Shown here one piece after another: positions 14,671 to 22,871 of a DNA stretch of 50,388 nucleotides (within the stretch, counting starts at the first letter, position 1; every line of letters begins with the position of its first letter). Location of the stretch: contig CALHKG010000004.1 of NCBI GenBank assembly GCA_938033875.1, positions 1 to 50,388 of the forward strand, read 5' to 3'. Source of the stretch: an uncultured Candidatus Saccharibacteria bacterium (GTDB lineage Bacteria; Patescibacteriota; Saccharimonadia; Saccharimonadales; Saccharimonadaceae). A model generated the notes under the pieces. The model saw only the letters and a list, made by a program, of their open reading frames with translations. It did no database searches and was not told the origin of the DNA. The translations under genes were made by a program, and so were the position numbers.

Positions 14671-16298
14671 TGACATTATTTGAGAAAATTTTAGCGGCTC
14701 GAGGCTTAACTACGCGTGCGGCGCGTGAGGAATTTTTGCATCCGAATTACGCGTCAGTAAAGCATGATCCGTTTTTATTGCCAGATATGAGAAAAGCGGT
14801 GGACCGCTTGAAAAAGGCGCACACTGAGGGTGAGAAAATTGTTATTTACGGCGATTACGATATTGACGGGCTGAGCGCAACGGCAATTTTGTTGGATGCA
14901 TTTGACAAGTTTGGCTTTAAGGAAGTTGGTGCATTTATTCCGAATCGGTTTGTCGAGGGTTACGGAATGACGATGGGCGCCGTTGATAAGGTACGGAATA
15001 TGGGCGCGGATTTGATCGTTACGGTTGATACGGGAAGTTTATGCCACGCGGAAATTGAATATGCGTCAAGTCTAGGGATTGATACGGTGGTGACTGACCA
15101 TCACAACGTAGCTGAGACTCCACCGCCGAGTGTTGCCGCGGTCAATCCGAAATTTCCTGGTCATAAATATCCGTTCCGCGATTTGTGTGGTGCGGGTGTG
15201 GCGTTTAAATTGGTTCAGGCTCTACAAACTGAACTGGCCGGGTTGCCGGATGGTTACGAAAAATGGCTATTGGATTTGGTGGCGCTGGGAACGGTTTGTG
15301 ACATAGTTACGCTGGCGGATGAAAATAGGGCGAATGTCTATTGGGGTTTGGAGATTTTGAAAAAGCAGAGGCGTCCTGGTTTGAAGGCATTGATGTCGGT
15401 GGCGGGGATTGATCCGGAGAAGGTTAATGCTAGGCATTTGGGGTTTGGTCTGGGTCCGCGAATGAATGCGGCGGGTAGATTAGAGACGGCGCAATATGCT
15501 CTGGATATGCTGACGGCGAGTGATGGTTTGGAAGCATTGGAAGCTAGCGAAAAGCTGGAAGAATTAAATATCAAACGTCGCAGTATTCAGGATGAGATTT
15601 TTGACGAAGCTTGTCAGCAGGCGGACAATATGACTGATGATCGGGTTTTGGTGGTGAATAGCGGCAATTGGAATCACGGAGTTATCGGCATCGTGGCGTC
15701 AAAGTTGGTTGAGAAATATAAGAAGCCAGTTTTTATAATTGGTGAGCGTAGCGATGAGGCTACGGGTTCGGCGCGAAGTTTTGGTGATTTTTCCGCGGCT
15801 GACGCGGTTCGCGCAGCTGACGACATCATTATTAAAGGTGGTGGTCACGGAGCGGCGGCGGGCGTGACGCTGGCGACCGGGAGAATTGACGATTTTCGTA
15901 GGCGGGTGAATGAATTTTACGACTCATTGCAATTGAAAAACCAAGAATTATATTTGTTGCCGAGAGCTGACGTTGAGATTGACGATTTTTCGGAAATTAA
16001 TGAGGAGCTGATTGATAATTTGGCAAAGATGGAACCGTTTGGCAATGGTAACGCGGAGCCTGTATTGAAAATAACTGAAGCGACGGTTTTGAGTGTGAGG
16101 AGAATGGGTGTGGATGGGCAACACGTGAAATTGACTTTGCGTGATAAAAATGACGTTGCGTTGCAGATGCTGGCTTTTAATGCGCCAGAAGAATTTTTCC
16201 GTGAAGTGGGTGACGAGGTGTCTGTCTGGTTTCAGCCGACCGTAAATGAGTGGCAGGGGATGCGATCTGTTGAGGGGCGATTATTGCATTTGGCTTAG
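14670..16298 (+). CDS. recJ: Single-stranded-DNA exonuclease RecJ
   Basis: A 542-aa 5'-3' ssDNA exonuclease used in recombination and mismatch repair. The DHH phosphoesterase core shows DYDIDG (near residue 66) and TDHHN (the DHH motif, near 143). The DHHA1 domain shows GGGHGAAAG (near 390). A C-terminal OB domain extends to the end. Length is close to the usual 550-570. It overlaps the upstream regulator gene by 1 nt. No other ribosome site is needed if coupled. Confidence 0.96.
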   Translation: MTLFEKILAARGLTTRAAREEFLHPNYASVKHDPFLLPDMRKAVDRLKKAHTEGEKIVIYGDYDIDGLSATAILLDAFDKFGFKEVGAFIPNRFVEGYGMTMGAVDKVRNMGADLIVTVDTGSLCHAEIEYASSLGIDTVVTDHHNVAETPPPSVAAVNPKFPGHKYPFRDLCGAGVAFKLVQALQTELAGLPDGYEKWLLDLVALGTVCDIVTLADENRANVYWGLEILKKQRRPGLKALMSVAGIDPEKVNARHLGFGLGPRMNAAGRLETAQYALDMLTASDGLEALEASEKLEELNIKRRSIQDEIFDEACQQADNMTDDRVLVVNSGNWNHGVIGIVASKLVEKYKKPVFIIGERSDEATGSARSFGDFSAADAVRAADDIIIKGGGHGAAAGVTLATGRIDDFRRRVNEFYDSLQLKNQELYLLPRADVEIDDFSEINEELIDNLAKMEPFGNGNAEPVLKITEATVLSVRRMGVDGQHVKLTLRDKNDVALQMLAFNAPEEFFREVGDEVSVWFQPTVNEWQGMRSVEGRLLHLA

Positions 16299-16389
16299 GT
16301 GTAATAGTTGCGTTACTTGTAGAGTAGATGTATTGTTATAGTGTATTAATATTTTTGGGTGGGAGAATTTTTTGGGAGGTTTGGTATAT

Positions 16390-16929
16390 ATGGAGTTTTC
16401 TAATAGCGGCAGAGGGGAAATTATATATCAGAAAGATACACATACTAGCCTGGGGAGGGTAGCGCTAAAGTTACTGACTAATTATCACGAAGATACACGC
16501 TCGGAGCTGCCTGGCAAAGCCTTAGCGGATCTTAAAGAAGAGTATGATGACGTAGCGGGTAAACATAAGGAATTCGCTGAACATTTGAATGAAGCTTCTA
16601 GCTTGAGTTCTTTAGTAGCAGCTGCTGGTCACTTAATTTCCCTAAAGGACGTAATGTATGAGATAAATAATGGCGTTCAATTGTCTTTATCCAGTGATGC
16701 GAATGGAGAAGTTCCTGGCGATTCGGCTTTGCCAGAAAATATTCCTTGTGACCTTGCCAAAGTTAAAATTTCTGAAAATGATGATGGTACGTATACTGCC
16801 AAGATCCCTGTTACAGAACACAGATTTGACTGTAATAGGCATATACGGGCTGATGTGACCACTTATACTATTACGTTTACTCCTGATGGTGAGGTATTAA
16901 ATCTCACGTCAAAGAAGGTGAAGGGATAA
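16390..16929 (+). CDS. Hypothetical cytoplasmic protein
   Basis: A 179-aa protein, no family recognised. The start ATG 16390 is chosen because GGGAGG (16374-16379) lies 10 nt upstream; an in-frame TTG at 16372 overlaps that site. No signal peptide or membrane segment. Residues 1-100 are predominantly helical and charged. Residues 115-179 look beta-rich, with alternating 'YTAKIPVTEH' and 'TYTITFTPDGEVLNL' strands. Two Cys lie in the second half. It stands alone between recJ and rpsU. Confidence 0.65.
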   Translation: MEFSNSGRGEIIYQKDTHTSLGRVALKLLTNYHEDTRSELPGKALADLKEEYDDVAGKHKEFAEHLNEASSLSSLVAAAGHLISLKDVMYEINNGVQLSLSSDANGEVPGDSALPENIPCDLAKVKISENDDGTYTAKIPVTEHRFDCNRHIRADVTTYTITFTPDGEVLNLTSKKVKG

Positions 16930-16934
16930 TCTAG

Positions 16935-16963
16935 TTGGCAAATACTTTCTCATCTGTTATAAT
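16935..16963 (+). promoter_or_regulatory. Strong promoter of the rpsU operon
   Basis: TTGGCA (16935-16940), 17-nt spacer, extended -10 TGT-TATAAT (16955-16963). Predicted +1 is 16970, giving a 3-nt leader before ATG 16973. Confidence 0.82.
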
Positions 16964-16972
16964 GTTTGCAGT

Positions 16973-17188
16973 ATGGTACAAGTAACACGTAAAGATCAGA
17001 AGGAAGCGAACGAAAATATTATTCGTCGTTTCAACCGCAGGGTTTTGCAAAGCGGTGTTTTGGCTCGCGCTAAGAGCGTTATGCGTTTTGAAAAACCAAT
17101 TTCAAAGACCGAGCGTCGTAAAAAAGCTATTATTCGCCGCGAGCGACGAGCTGAAAAAACGGCAAAAATGCGCCTAGGGGTGCGTTAA
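16973..17188 (+). CDS. rpsU: 30S ribosomal protein bS21
   Basis: A 71-aa, very basic protein of normal bS21 length. N-terminal 'VTRKDQKEANENIIRRFNRRVLQSGVL' matches the bS21 core, followed by the Arg/Lys-rich tail 'RRKKAIIRRERRAEK'. bS21 sits near the anti-Shine-Dalgarno of 16S rRNA and aids initiation. Near-leaderless start with a 3-nt predicted leader. The TAATG overlap with the next gene indicates an operon rpsU-yqeY-adk-map. Confidence 0.93.
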   Translation: MVQVTRKDQKEANENIIRRFNRRVLQSGVLARAKSVMRFEKPISKTERRKKAIIRRERRAEKTAKMRLGVR

Positions 17189-17646
17189 TGTCTGCGCTAA
17201 AAGAGCGCATTACTAGTGAAATGAAAGCCGCTCTATTGAGCGGCGATCGTTTTCGTGGTGATGTTTTGCGTAATCTAAAGGCAGCAATCTTAAACGAAGA
17301 AGTTTCTTTGGGCAAGCGAGAAGACGGCTTGGATGATACTGAAATTGAAAAAGTCGTTGCTCGAGAAGTGAAAAAGCGCGTCGAAAGTGCGGATTTATAT
17401 CGAAAGAATGACCGTGCGGAATTGGCGGAACCTGAAGAAAAAGAAGCGGAAATTTTACGAGAATTTTTGCCAGAGCAACTTGGTGAGGCAGAAATCTCAA
17501 AAATTGTAGAAGAGGTTATTGCGGGTATGGACGATGTCTCAATTCAGAAAATGGGACAAGTTATTGGCGCGGTAAAAAATAAAGTTGGCAATGCTGCGGA
17601 TGGCGCGTTGGTAGCAAAAATTGTTAAAGAAAAACTCACAAAATAG
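17188..17646 (+). CDS. yqeY: GatB/YqeY domain protein
   Basis: A 152-aa protein of the YqeY family. It corresponds to the C-terminal tRNA-binding domain of GatB as a free-standing protein. Seen: 'LKERITSEMKAALLSGDRFRGDVLRNLKAAILNEE', 'VVAREVKKRVESADLYRKNDR', and 'FLPEQLGEAEISKIVEEVI' with the closing 'MGQVIGAVKNKVGNAADGALVAKIVKEKL'. Cellular role unclear in the family. It overlaps rpsU by 1 nt and is often found beside rpsU in bacteria. Confidence 0.93.
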   Translation: MSALKERITSEMKAALLSGDRFRGDVLRNLKAAILNEEVSLGKREDGLDDTEIEKVVAREVKKRVESADLYRKNDRAELAEPEEKEAEILREFLPEQLGEAEISKIVEEVIAGMDDVSIQKMGQVIGAVKNKVGNAADGALVAKIVKEKLTK

Positions 17647-17655
17647 GAGGAAAAA

Positions 17656-18213
17656 ATGATTGTATTTTTTGGGCCGGCGGGTGCCGGTAAGAGTGTGCAG
17701 GGGCAAATTTTAGCGGCGCGTCATGGTTGGCGCTGGCTTAGTGCTGGGCAGCTGCTTCGTGACACACATGATGGCGAATTGATTCATCGTATGCAATCTG
17801 GTGAACTGGTGCCAGTAGAAACTATCAACGGTTTGATGGGCGAGGCTCTTAATAAAGCTAAGGATATTAATGGCGTAATTCTGGACGGTTATCCAAGGCA
17901 ATTAGAACAGGCTAAATGGCTGATTGAGTCGCGTTCACATCACGGAAAAGATGTTAAGTTGGTGATTGTGCTGGAAGTTCCGCGTGACGAAATTCTGGAG
18001 CGTTTGAGGGTTCGAGGTCGAGTTGACGATACACCTGAAGCAATTGATAAGCGACTCAGTATTTATCGAGGTGAAATTTACCCGATGCTGAACTATTTGA
18101 ATGACAATGGAGTTCCAATTGTACATATGAGCGGCGTTGGCACTGTCGGGCAAGTTCATGATGAAATCGAGAGAGAGCTGGTTAGCCGCGGCATTGTTGA
18201 GGGTGTAAAATGA
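17656..18213 (+). CDS. adk: Adenylate kinase
   Basis: A 185-aa NMP kinase converting AMP + ATP to 2 ADP. P-loop GPAGAGKS at residues 6-13; AMP-binding 'LSAGQLLRD' and 'LDGYPRQLEQA'; a LID region with 'RVRGRVDDTPEAIDKRL', short and without a zinc-binding Cys set, as in the 'small' AK. The shorter NMP-binding/LID arrangement gives a length below the usual 214. AGGAGG lies 6 nt before ATG. The stop overlaps map as ATGA. Confidence 0.93.
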   Translation: MIVFFGPAGAGKSVQGQILAARHGWRWLSAGQLLRDTHDGELIHRMQSGELVPVETINGLMGEALNKAKDINGVILDGYPRQLEQAKWLIESRSHHGKDVKLVIVLEVPRDEILERLRVRGRVDDTPEAIDKRLSIYRGEIYPMLNYLNDNGVPIVHMSGVGTVGQVHDEIERELVSRGIVEGVK

Positions 18214-18977
18214 GCCAATTGATCACCGGAGAAAAAACGCCGCAACAGATGAAAGATATGCGCGAGTGCGGCAAAATGCTTGCGACAATTTATGATGAAT
18301 TGAAAAAATCCGTAACGGCTGGAATGAGTGAGCTGGACGCTAATGATTTTGTAGCCAAGCGAATTAAAGATTTTGGCGCAGAGGCGACTTATCTTACGGA
18401 TGAAGTGAAATTTCCGGGAGTGATTTGTATATCGACGAACGAGCAATTGGTGCATTCTTTACCGACCGAATATGTTTTTGAAAAGGGCGACGTGGTCAGT
18501 TTCGATTTGGTAATTGGCTATCGTGGAATGAAGACGGATAGCGCTTTTACTATGGTTGTCGATGAAGAACCTAAGGGCGCGAAGAAACATTTATTGCATG
18601 CAACAGAACAGAGTTTATATGCGGGAATTGACGCGATAACTGGCGATGGAACGCGAGTTGGTGATATTTCAGCGGGAGTGGAAGCTGTGTTGAAGAAGGC
18701 TAAACTTGGTATAATCCGTGAATTGGTTGGTCATGGTGTGGGGCTGAGTATGCATATGGAGCCAGAAATTCCGAATTACGGCAGGCGAGGAACTGGTCCG
18801 ATGTTGCACGCTGGCGACACAATTGCAATTGAACCGATGGCGAGCTTGGGTGGTGAGAAAATTATCACCGACAGCGACGGCTGGACGATTAGTATGAAAG
18901 ACGGCAGTCTGGGCGCGCATTTTGAGCATACGGTATTGATTACCGAAACTGGCGCTGAAATTCTGACGAAGCTTTAA
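18210..18977 (+). CDS. map: Methionine aminopeptidase, type I
   Basis: A 255-aa enzyme that removes the initiator Met. Metal ligands are visible: Asp in 'VVSFDLVIGYRGMKTDSA' (two Asp), His in 'LVGHGVGLSMHMEPEIPNYG', Glu in 'TIAIEPMAS' and Glu in 'AHFEHTVLIT'. There is no N-terminal zinc-finger extension. It pairs functionally with def and fmt elsewhere in the window. ATGA overlap with adk. It ends 3 nt before the convergent pilin-like gene, with no terminator visible between them. Confidence 0.96.
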   Translation: MSQLITGEKTPQQMKDMRECGKMLATIYDELKKSVTAGMSELDANDFVAKRIKDFGAEATYLTDEVKFPGVICISTNEQLVHSLPTEYVFEKGDVVSFDLVIGYRGMKTDSAFTMVVDEEPKGAKKHLLHATEQSLYAGIDAITGDGTRVGDISAGVEAVLKKAKLGIIRELVGHGVGLSMHMEPEIPNYGRRGTGPMLHAGDTIAIEPMASLGGEKIITDSDGWTISMKDGSLGAHFEHTVLITETGAEILTKL

Positions 18978-18980
18978 TTA

Positions 18981-19607
18981 TCAATCTGAATCCAGCGATT
19001 CGTTATCGAAATCTATCTCGGCAACTATATATCGGGGTTGTACGGGAAGATCGCCACCACCCCATCCGCCAGCATAACGAGTTACGCCGTGCTCAGCTTG
19101 CCAATCTAGATCTGTTTTTTCACTGCATTTTAGATCGTCCATCTTTTTGCGCATCTGTTTTTGCTCGATTCCGTCATTATATACTTCAATGTAGAAAAAT
19201 ACTTTATTTTTGCCACACTCTCTGTATCCAATATTATTTTTTAGCGAAGTGTCTTTTGTTGGGCCATTTTTTAGGGTATTTAATAAGTTGTCTGGAAGGT
19301 AATTGGCCTGATGCATAGCGCGACCAATACCGCCGCCGTCAAACACTCTTACGCCTAAATCAGTATATCCTCCACCAGGACTATCATAGAATCCAAGCGG
19401 TTTATAATTTCTTAAAGGGACTTTATTTCCACCGGCTACGTATGATTTAAAAGCAGTTTCGACTTGATGTAATGTCTCTTTTGCAGCCGCGTCATACGCG
19501 TTCTCTCTGAACTTAGAATATGATATAGTGGCAATTCCCGTAAGAATACCGATAACGCAAATACCTATAATAAGCTCGACAAGAGTAAAACCGTTTATGT
19601 TTTTCAT
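18981..19607 (-). CDS. Type IV pilin-like protein (prepilin N-terminal motif)
   Basis: A 208-aa protein. The N-terminus is MKNINGFTLVELIIGICVIGIL: a short basic leader, the G|FTLVE prepilin peptidase cleavage site at residues 6-11 with Glu+5, and a hydrophobic helix. This is the class III signal of type IV pilins and pseudopilins. The mature domain has about 180 residues with two Cys near 'YRECGKNK' and 'DLKCSEK', which could form a disulfide. Type IV pili are used for host contact and DNA uptake in episymbionts (family knowledge). No pilus assembly genes in the window. The start is 3 nt from the predicted +1. Confidence 0.87.
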   Translation of the reverse strand: MKNINGFTLVELIIGICVIGILTGIATISYSKFRENAYDAAAKETLHQVETAFKSYVAGGNKVPLRNYKPLGFYDSPGGGYTDLGVRVFDGGGIGRAMHQANYLPDNLLNTLKNGPTKDTSLKNNIGYRECGKNKVFFYIEVYNDGIEQKQMRKKMDDLKCSEKTDLDWQAEHGVTRYAGGWGGGDLPVQPRYIVAEIDFDNESLDSD

Positions 19608-19616
19608 TGTGAGGAT

Positions 19617-19645
19617 ATTGTAACAGAAATATTTTTTGGCAGCAA
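19617..19645 (-). promoter_or_regulatory. Promoter of the pilin-like gene (3-nt leader)
   Basis: Minus strand TTGCTG (19645 to 19640), 17-nt spacer, extended -10 TGT-TACAAT (19625 to 19617). +1 is about 19610, ATG at 19607. Confidence 0.72.
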
Positions 19646-19658
19646 CAAGGTAATTCAC

Positions 19659-19688
19659 TTGCCAAATTATAGACATAACCTGTATAAT
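19659..19688 (+). promoter_or_regulatory. Promoter of ftsA (leaderless)
   Basis: TTGCCA (19659-19664), 18-nt spacer, TATAAT (19683-19688). +1 is 19695, one base before ATG 19696. No Shine-Dalgarno. Confidence 0.75.
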
Positions 19689-19695
19689 AGAGCTT

Positions 19696-20922
19696 ATGCA
19701 GGAGCAATCTCGATATGTGGTAGGAATTGATATTGGCACGAAAAATGTGCGCTGTGTCGTTGGTTATATTGACGCAGAAAATGGTGCGCCAAAAATTGTT
19801 GGCGTCGGTGAAGCGCCGAATAGCGGAATGCGAAAGGGAACAGTAACGAATTTGAGTGGCCCAGCTGAAGCTATTGATAAGGCACTGGAGCCAGCCGAAC
19901 GAATGAGCGGTCATCAGATTAACGCGGCTACGTTGAGTATTAACGGATCTCATTTATTAAGTACAAAAGCTGACGGAATGATTACCGTTGGAACCGTTAA
20001 TAATGAGGTTACTCATGATGATATATTGAGGCTGGAGGAAGTTGCTACAACTGGAAAAGTTCCGCAGAATAGAGAGATTTTAGATATTATTGCGCACGCG
20101 TATAGGCTGGATGGTCAAGATAATATTAAAGATCCAATTGGCATGACTGGCGCGCGTCTGGAAATTAGGGCGAATGTTGTGTCTGGTTTGGTTCCACACA
20201 TTACTAATTTACAGAAGTCGGCGGAAATGGCTAAGGTTGAGGCTGTATCTGTTGTTCCGTCAGTTTTGGCGGCAGCTCAATCCGTTCTTACGGAAAGTCA
20301 GCGTGAAAATGGCGTTGCGGTGATTGATTTTGGCGCGGCAACTACGGGAATTGCTATTTACGAAGAGGGCGATTTGCAACATCTGGCTGTTATTCCAATG
20401 GGCGGTCAGAACGTAACGAACGATTTGGCTATTGGTCTTAGGACAGATCCGGAAATTGCGGAAGTTGTGAAATTGGCACACGCGAGATTTGGCGGCGACG
20501 TTTTGGGCGAAGTTGAAACGAAGATTGAAAAGCAGACATACAAGTTCAATCAAGAAGAAATTGACGAGATTGTTCAGGCGCGCTATGAAGAGATTTTTGA
20601 AGCAATTGCTAAAGAACTGAAGCGAGCTGGACGATTAGGAAAACTGCCGAGCGGCGTTGTGCTAGTTGGCGGTGCGGCGAAAGTCAAGGGTATGGTGGAG
20701 TTTACGAAAGATCAATTGAGTGTGGCGGCACGCTTGGGCGTCCCGGCTGGTTATAGCGGAGTGAGCGATGAAGTGAAAGGCGCGGAATTTTCAGCTGCGG
20801 TTGGTCTGATGTTGATTGATTCTATGGGTATTTCGCAGCAGGTAAAGCCGATAGTTGGCGCGAATGATGTCACTAAAAAAGCTGGCGGTTTACTCAAAAA
20901 TATTTTCGCTAGATTTAAATAA
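19696..20922 (+). CDS. ftsA: Cell division protein FtsA
   Basis: A 408-aa actin-like ATPase that tethers FtsZ to the membrane. Phosphate 1 motif 'VVGIDIGTKNVRCVVG' (residues 8-23); 'TLSINGSHLLS' in the 1C region; phosphate 2 'VIDFGAATTGIAIYE'; adenosine motif 'GVVLVGGAAKVKGM'; and a C-terminal amphipathic tail 'GGLLKNIFARFK' fitting the membrane-targeting sequence. Leaderless start. Divergent from the pilin-like gene and followed by ftsZ. Confidence 0.96.
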   Translation: MQEQSRYVVGIDIGTKNVRCVVGYIDAENGAPKIVGVGEAPNSGMRKGTVTNLSGPAEAIDKALEPAERMSGHQINAATLSINGSHLLSTKADGMITVGTVNNEVTHDDILRLEEVATTGKVPQNREILDIIAHAYRLDGQDNIKDPIGMTGARLEIRANVVSGLVPHITNLQKSAEMAKVEAVSVVPSVLAAAQSVLTESQRENGVAVIDFGAATTGIAIYEEGDLQHLAVIPMGGQNVTNDLAIGLRTDPEIAEVVKLAHARFGGDVLGEVETKIEKQTYKFNQEEIDEIVQARYEEIFEAIAKELKRAGRLGKLPSGVVLVGGAAKVKGMVEFTKDQLSVAARLGVPAGYSGVSDEVKGAEFSAAVGLMLIDSMGISQQVKPIVGANDVTKKAGGLLKNIFARFK

Positions 20923-20923
20923 A

Positions 20924-20932
20924 TGATATACT
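20924..20932 (+). promoter_or_regulatory. Extended -10 promoter of ftsZ
   Basis: TGA-TATACT (20924-20932). +1 is about 20939, with a 21-nt leader carrying AGAGGG before ATG 20960. It may add to read-through from ftsA. Confidence 0.55.
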
Positions 20933-20959
20933 TTATGTAAGGATTAAGAGAGGGAATAT

Positions 20960-22153
20960 ATGCCGCAAATACAACCAAGTGAAGTTCAAACATTTGCCAG
21001 TATAAAAGTCGTCGGTGTTGGCGGCGCTGGTGGTTCAGCTATTAACCGAATGAAAGACGCTGGTCTAACTGGCGTTCAATTCATTGCTATGAATACGGAC
21101 GCTCAGGCGTTGCATAATTCGAAGGCTGACATAAAGATTCATCTTGGTCGTGACGCAACTAATGGTTTGGGCGCTGGTGCTGATCCTACTGTTGGCGAGG
21201 CTGCAGCTAATGAATCCCGTGACGAAATTAGGGAAGCGCTAGAAGGCGCGGATATGGTGTTTGTGACAATTGGTGCTGGCGGTGGAACTGGTTCTGGTGC
21301 TGGTTATGTCGTGGCGGAAGTGGCGCGCGAGCTTGGTATTTTGGTGGTTGGCGTGGCAACTCGACCGTTTAGCTTTGAGGGCGAAAAGCGCCGAGTTAAC
21401 GCGGATTGGGCGATTTCTCACTTGGGACGCGAGGTTGATACCTTGATTACTATTCCAAATGACAGATTGTTGCAGACGATTGATCGCCGGACGCCTTTGT
21501 TGGAAACTTTCAAAATTGCTGACGATGTTTTAAGGCAGGGTGTTCAGGGTATTTCTGAACTGATTACTGAGCATGGTTTGATTAACCTTGACTTTGCTGA
21601 TGTTAAGGCAATTATGAGCAATGCTGGTTCGGCATTGATGGGGATTGGACGAGCGAGTGGTGATGACCGAGCGGTTCAGGCAGCGCAACAAGCTATTGAA
21701 AGTCCGCTAATTGAGGTGTCGATTGATGGCGCCAAGGGTGTGCTATTCAATGTAACTGGCGGCTATGATATGAGTATGGCAGAAATTCAGGAAGCCGCAG
21801 AAATTATTACTAGCGCTGTTAGTCCAAATGCCAACATTATTTTTGGTGCGACTTTGAAGCCAGAGATGGAAGACGAGTTGGTTATTACGGTGATTGCGAC
21901 AGGATTTGATAGCGATACATTCCGCCAGCAGGAAGTTAGCTTGACTGTAGGCGACGATACGAAACCTGCCGAAACAGAAGTTGATGACGAAATGGTTAAA
22001 AATATTGACTTGGAATTGGACAAGGAAGAATCTGCCGAAAGTTTTGCGACTGAGCCAGAGACTAATATTTGGGAAAATCCAACCGTTGAAGCTGACGATG
22101 ATGAGGATGATACGCCGGCATTTCTGAGGCGACGAAAGAAGAACAAGGAGTAG
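20960..22153 (+). CDS. ftsZ: Cell division protein FtsZ
   Basis: A 397-aa tubulin-like GTPase forming the division ring. The tubulin signature GAGGGTGSGAGYVV lies near residue 107. The N-terminal 'KVVGVGGAGGSAINRM' loop and T7-loop 'INLDFADVKAIM' with the catalytic Asp are present. The C-terminal acidic linker ends in 'DTPAFLRRRKKNKE', which includes the conserved terminal peptide for FtsA binding plus a basic tail. Its last codons provide the AAGGAG ribosome site of the next gene. Confidence 0.97.
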   Translation: MPQIQPSEVQTFASIKVVGVGGAGGSAINRMKDAGLTGVQFIAMNTDAQALHNSKADIKIHLGRDATNGLGAGADPTVGEAAANESRDEIREALEGADMVFVTIGAGGGTGSGAGYVVAEVARELGILVVGVATRPFSFEGEKRRVNADWAISHLGREVDTLITIPNDRLLQTIDRRTPLLETFKIADDVLRQGVQGISELITEHGLINLDFADVKAIMSNAGSALMGIGRASGDDRAVQAAQQAIESPLIEVSIDGAKGVLFNVTGGYDMSMAEIQEAAEIITSAVSPNANIIFGATLKPEMEDELVITVIATGFDSDTFRQQEVSLTVGDDTKPAETEVDDEMVKNIDLELDKEESAESFATEPETNIWENPTVEADDDEDDTPAFLRRRKKNKE

Positions 22154-22158
22154 ATAAA

Positions 22159-22614
22159 ATGGTGTTTAATATCGGCAATAGTCGCGTTATTGAATCACGC
22201 GAAGTTTCTGATGGTGCCGCAATTCGACGTCGCAGAGAAACTCCAGATGGCAAGCGATTTACTACGTATGAGCGAGTTGAAAAACCAAACCTGGCGGTGA
22301 TAAAGAAAAATGGTGATCGCGAGCTGTTTGACCGAGTGAAATTGGCGAATTCGACGCGTCGCTCTGTCGGAAAATTCTTTAAGTCTGACGAAGAAGTTGA
22401 TAATATCATTACGGCGGTTGAAGACTCTTTATATGCGTTGGGCGAATCGGAAGTTACGTCAAAACAGATTGGCGATCAAGTTTTGGACGAGCTAGAAAAG
22501 CGCAACGAAGTGGCGTATGTTCGTTTTGCTAGCGTTTTTTATGAGTTTAAGACGTTGGACGATTTTGTGGAGATTTTAGCGAAGCGACGCAGCAAGGGCG
22601 AGCGGGAATTGTAA
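22159..22614 (+). CDS. nrdR: NrdR-like regulator lacking the zinc ribbon
   Basis: A 151-aa protein. The N-terminus (SRVIESREVSDGAAIRRRRE and KRFTTYERVE) aligns clearly with NrdR, the repressor of ribonucleotide reductase genes. The four zinc-ligand Cys of the family (MxCPxCG and CPxCGKRF) are absent: the sequence begins MVFNIGN and reads ETPDGKRF. The ATP-cone (residues about 46-136, 'LAVIKKNGDRELFDRVKL') is complete. DNA binding through a zinc ribbon is therefore doubtful, though the basic RRRR stretch remains. AAGGAG 8 nt upstream, inside ftsZ, confirms this start. Confidence 0.88.
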   Translation: MVFNIGNSRVIESREVSDGAAIRRRRETPDGKRFTTYERVEKPNLAVIKKNGDRELFDRVKLANSTRRSVGKFFKSDEEVDNIITAVEDSLYALGESEVTSKQIGDQVLDELEKRNEVAYVRFASVFYEFKTLDDFVEILAKRRSKGEREL

Positions 22615-22871
22615 TGCGAGTAGTTGTGATTTATCGTTCGGAAAGCGATTATGCACGCCAAGTTTCAGACTTTCTGCGTGATTTTAGCCGACAAACTGGT
22701 CAGGTTTTAGAGGAGATGAGTCCTGATTCTGCAGAAGGTAATAATTTTTGCGAAGTGTATGACATTGTGGAGTATCCAACAATTATTGCGCTGAGCGACA
22801 GTGGTCAAATGCAAAACCTTTGGCGTGGCTTGCCGCTGCCGACAATTAGCGAGGTGAGTTTTTATGTTTAA
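22614..22871 (+). CDS. Thioredoxin-fold protein without CxxC
   Basis: An 85-aa protein. 'MRVVVIYRSESDYARQVSDFLRDF' gives the first strand and helix, and 'VYDIVEYPTIIALSDSG' gives the cis-Pro loop typical of thioredoxin/glutaredoxin folds. Only one Cys (FCEVYD) is present, and it is not in the active-site position, so a classical disulfide exchange role is unlikely. It overlaps the NrdR-like gene by 1 nt and the VKOR gene by 8 nt, so a partner role for VKOR is plausible (inference). Confidence 0.72.
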   Translation: MRVVVIYRSESDYARQVSDFLRDFSRQTGQVLEEMSPDSAEGNNFCEVYDIVEYPTIIALSDSGQMQNLWRGLPLPTISEVSFYV

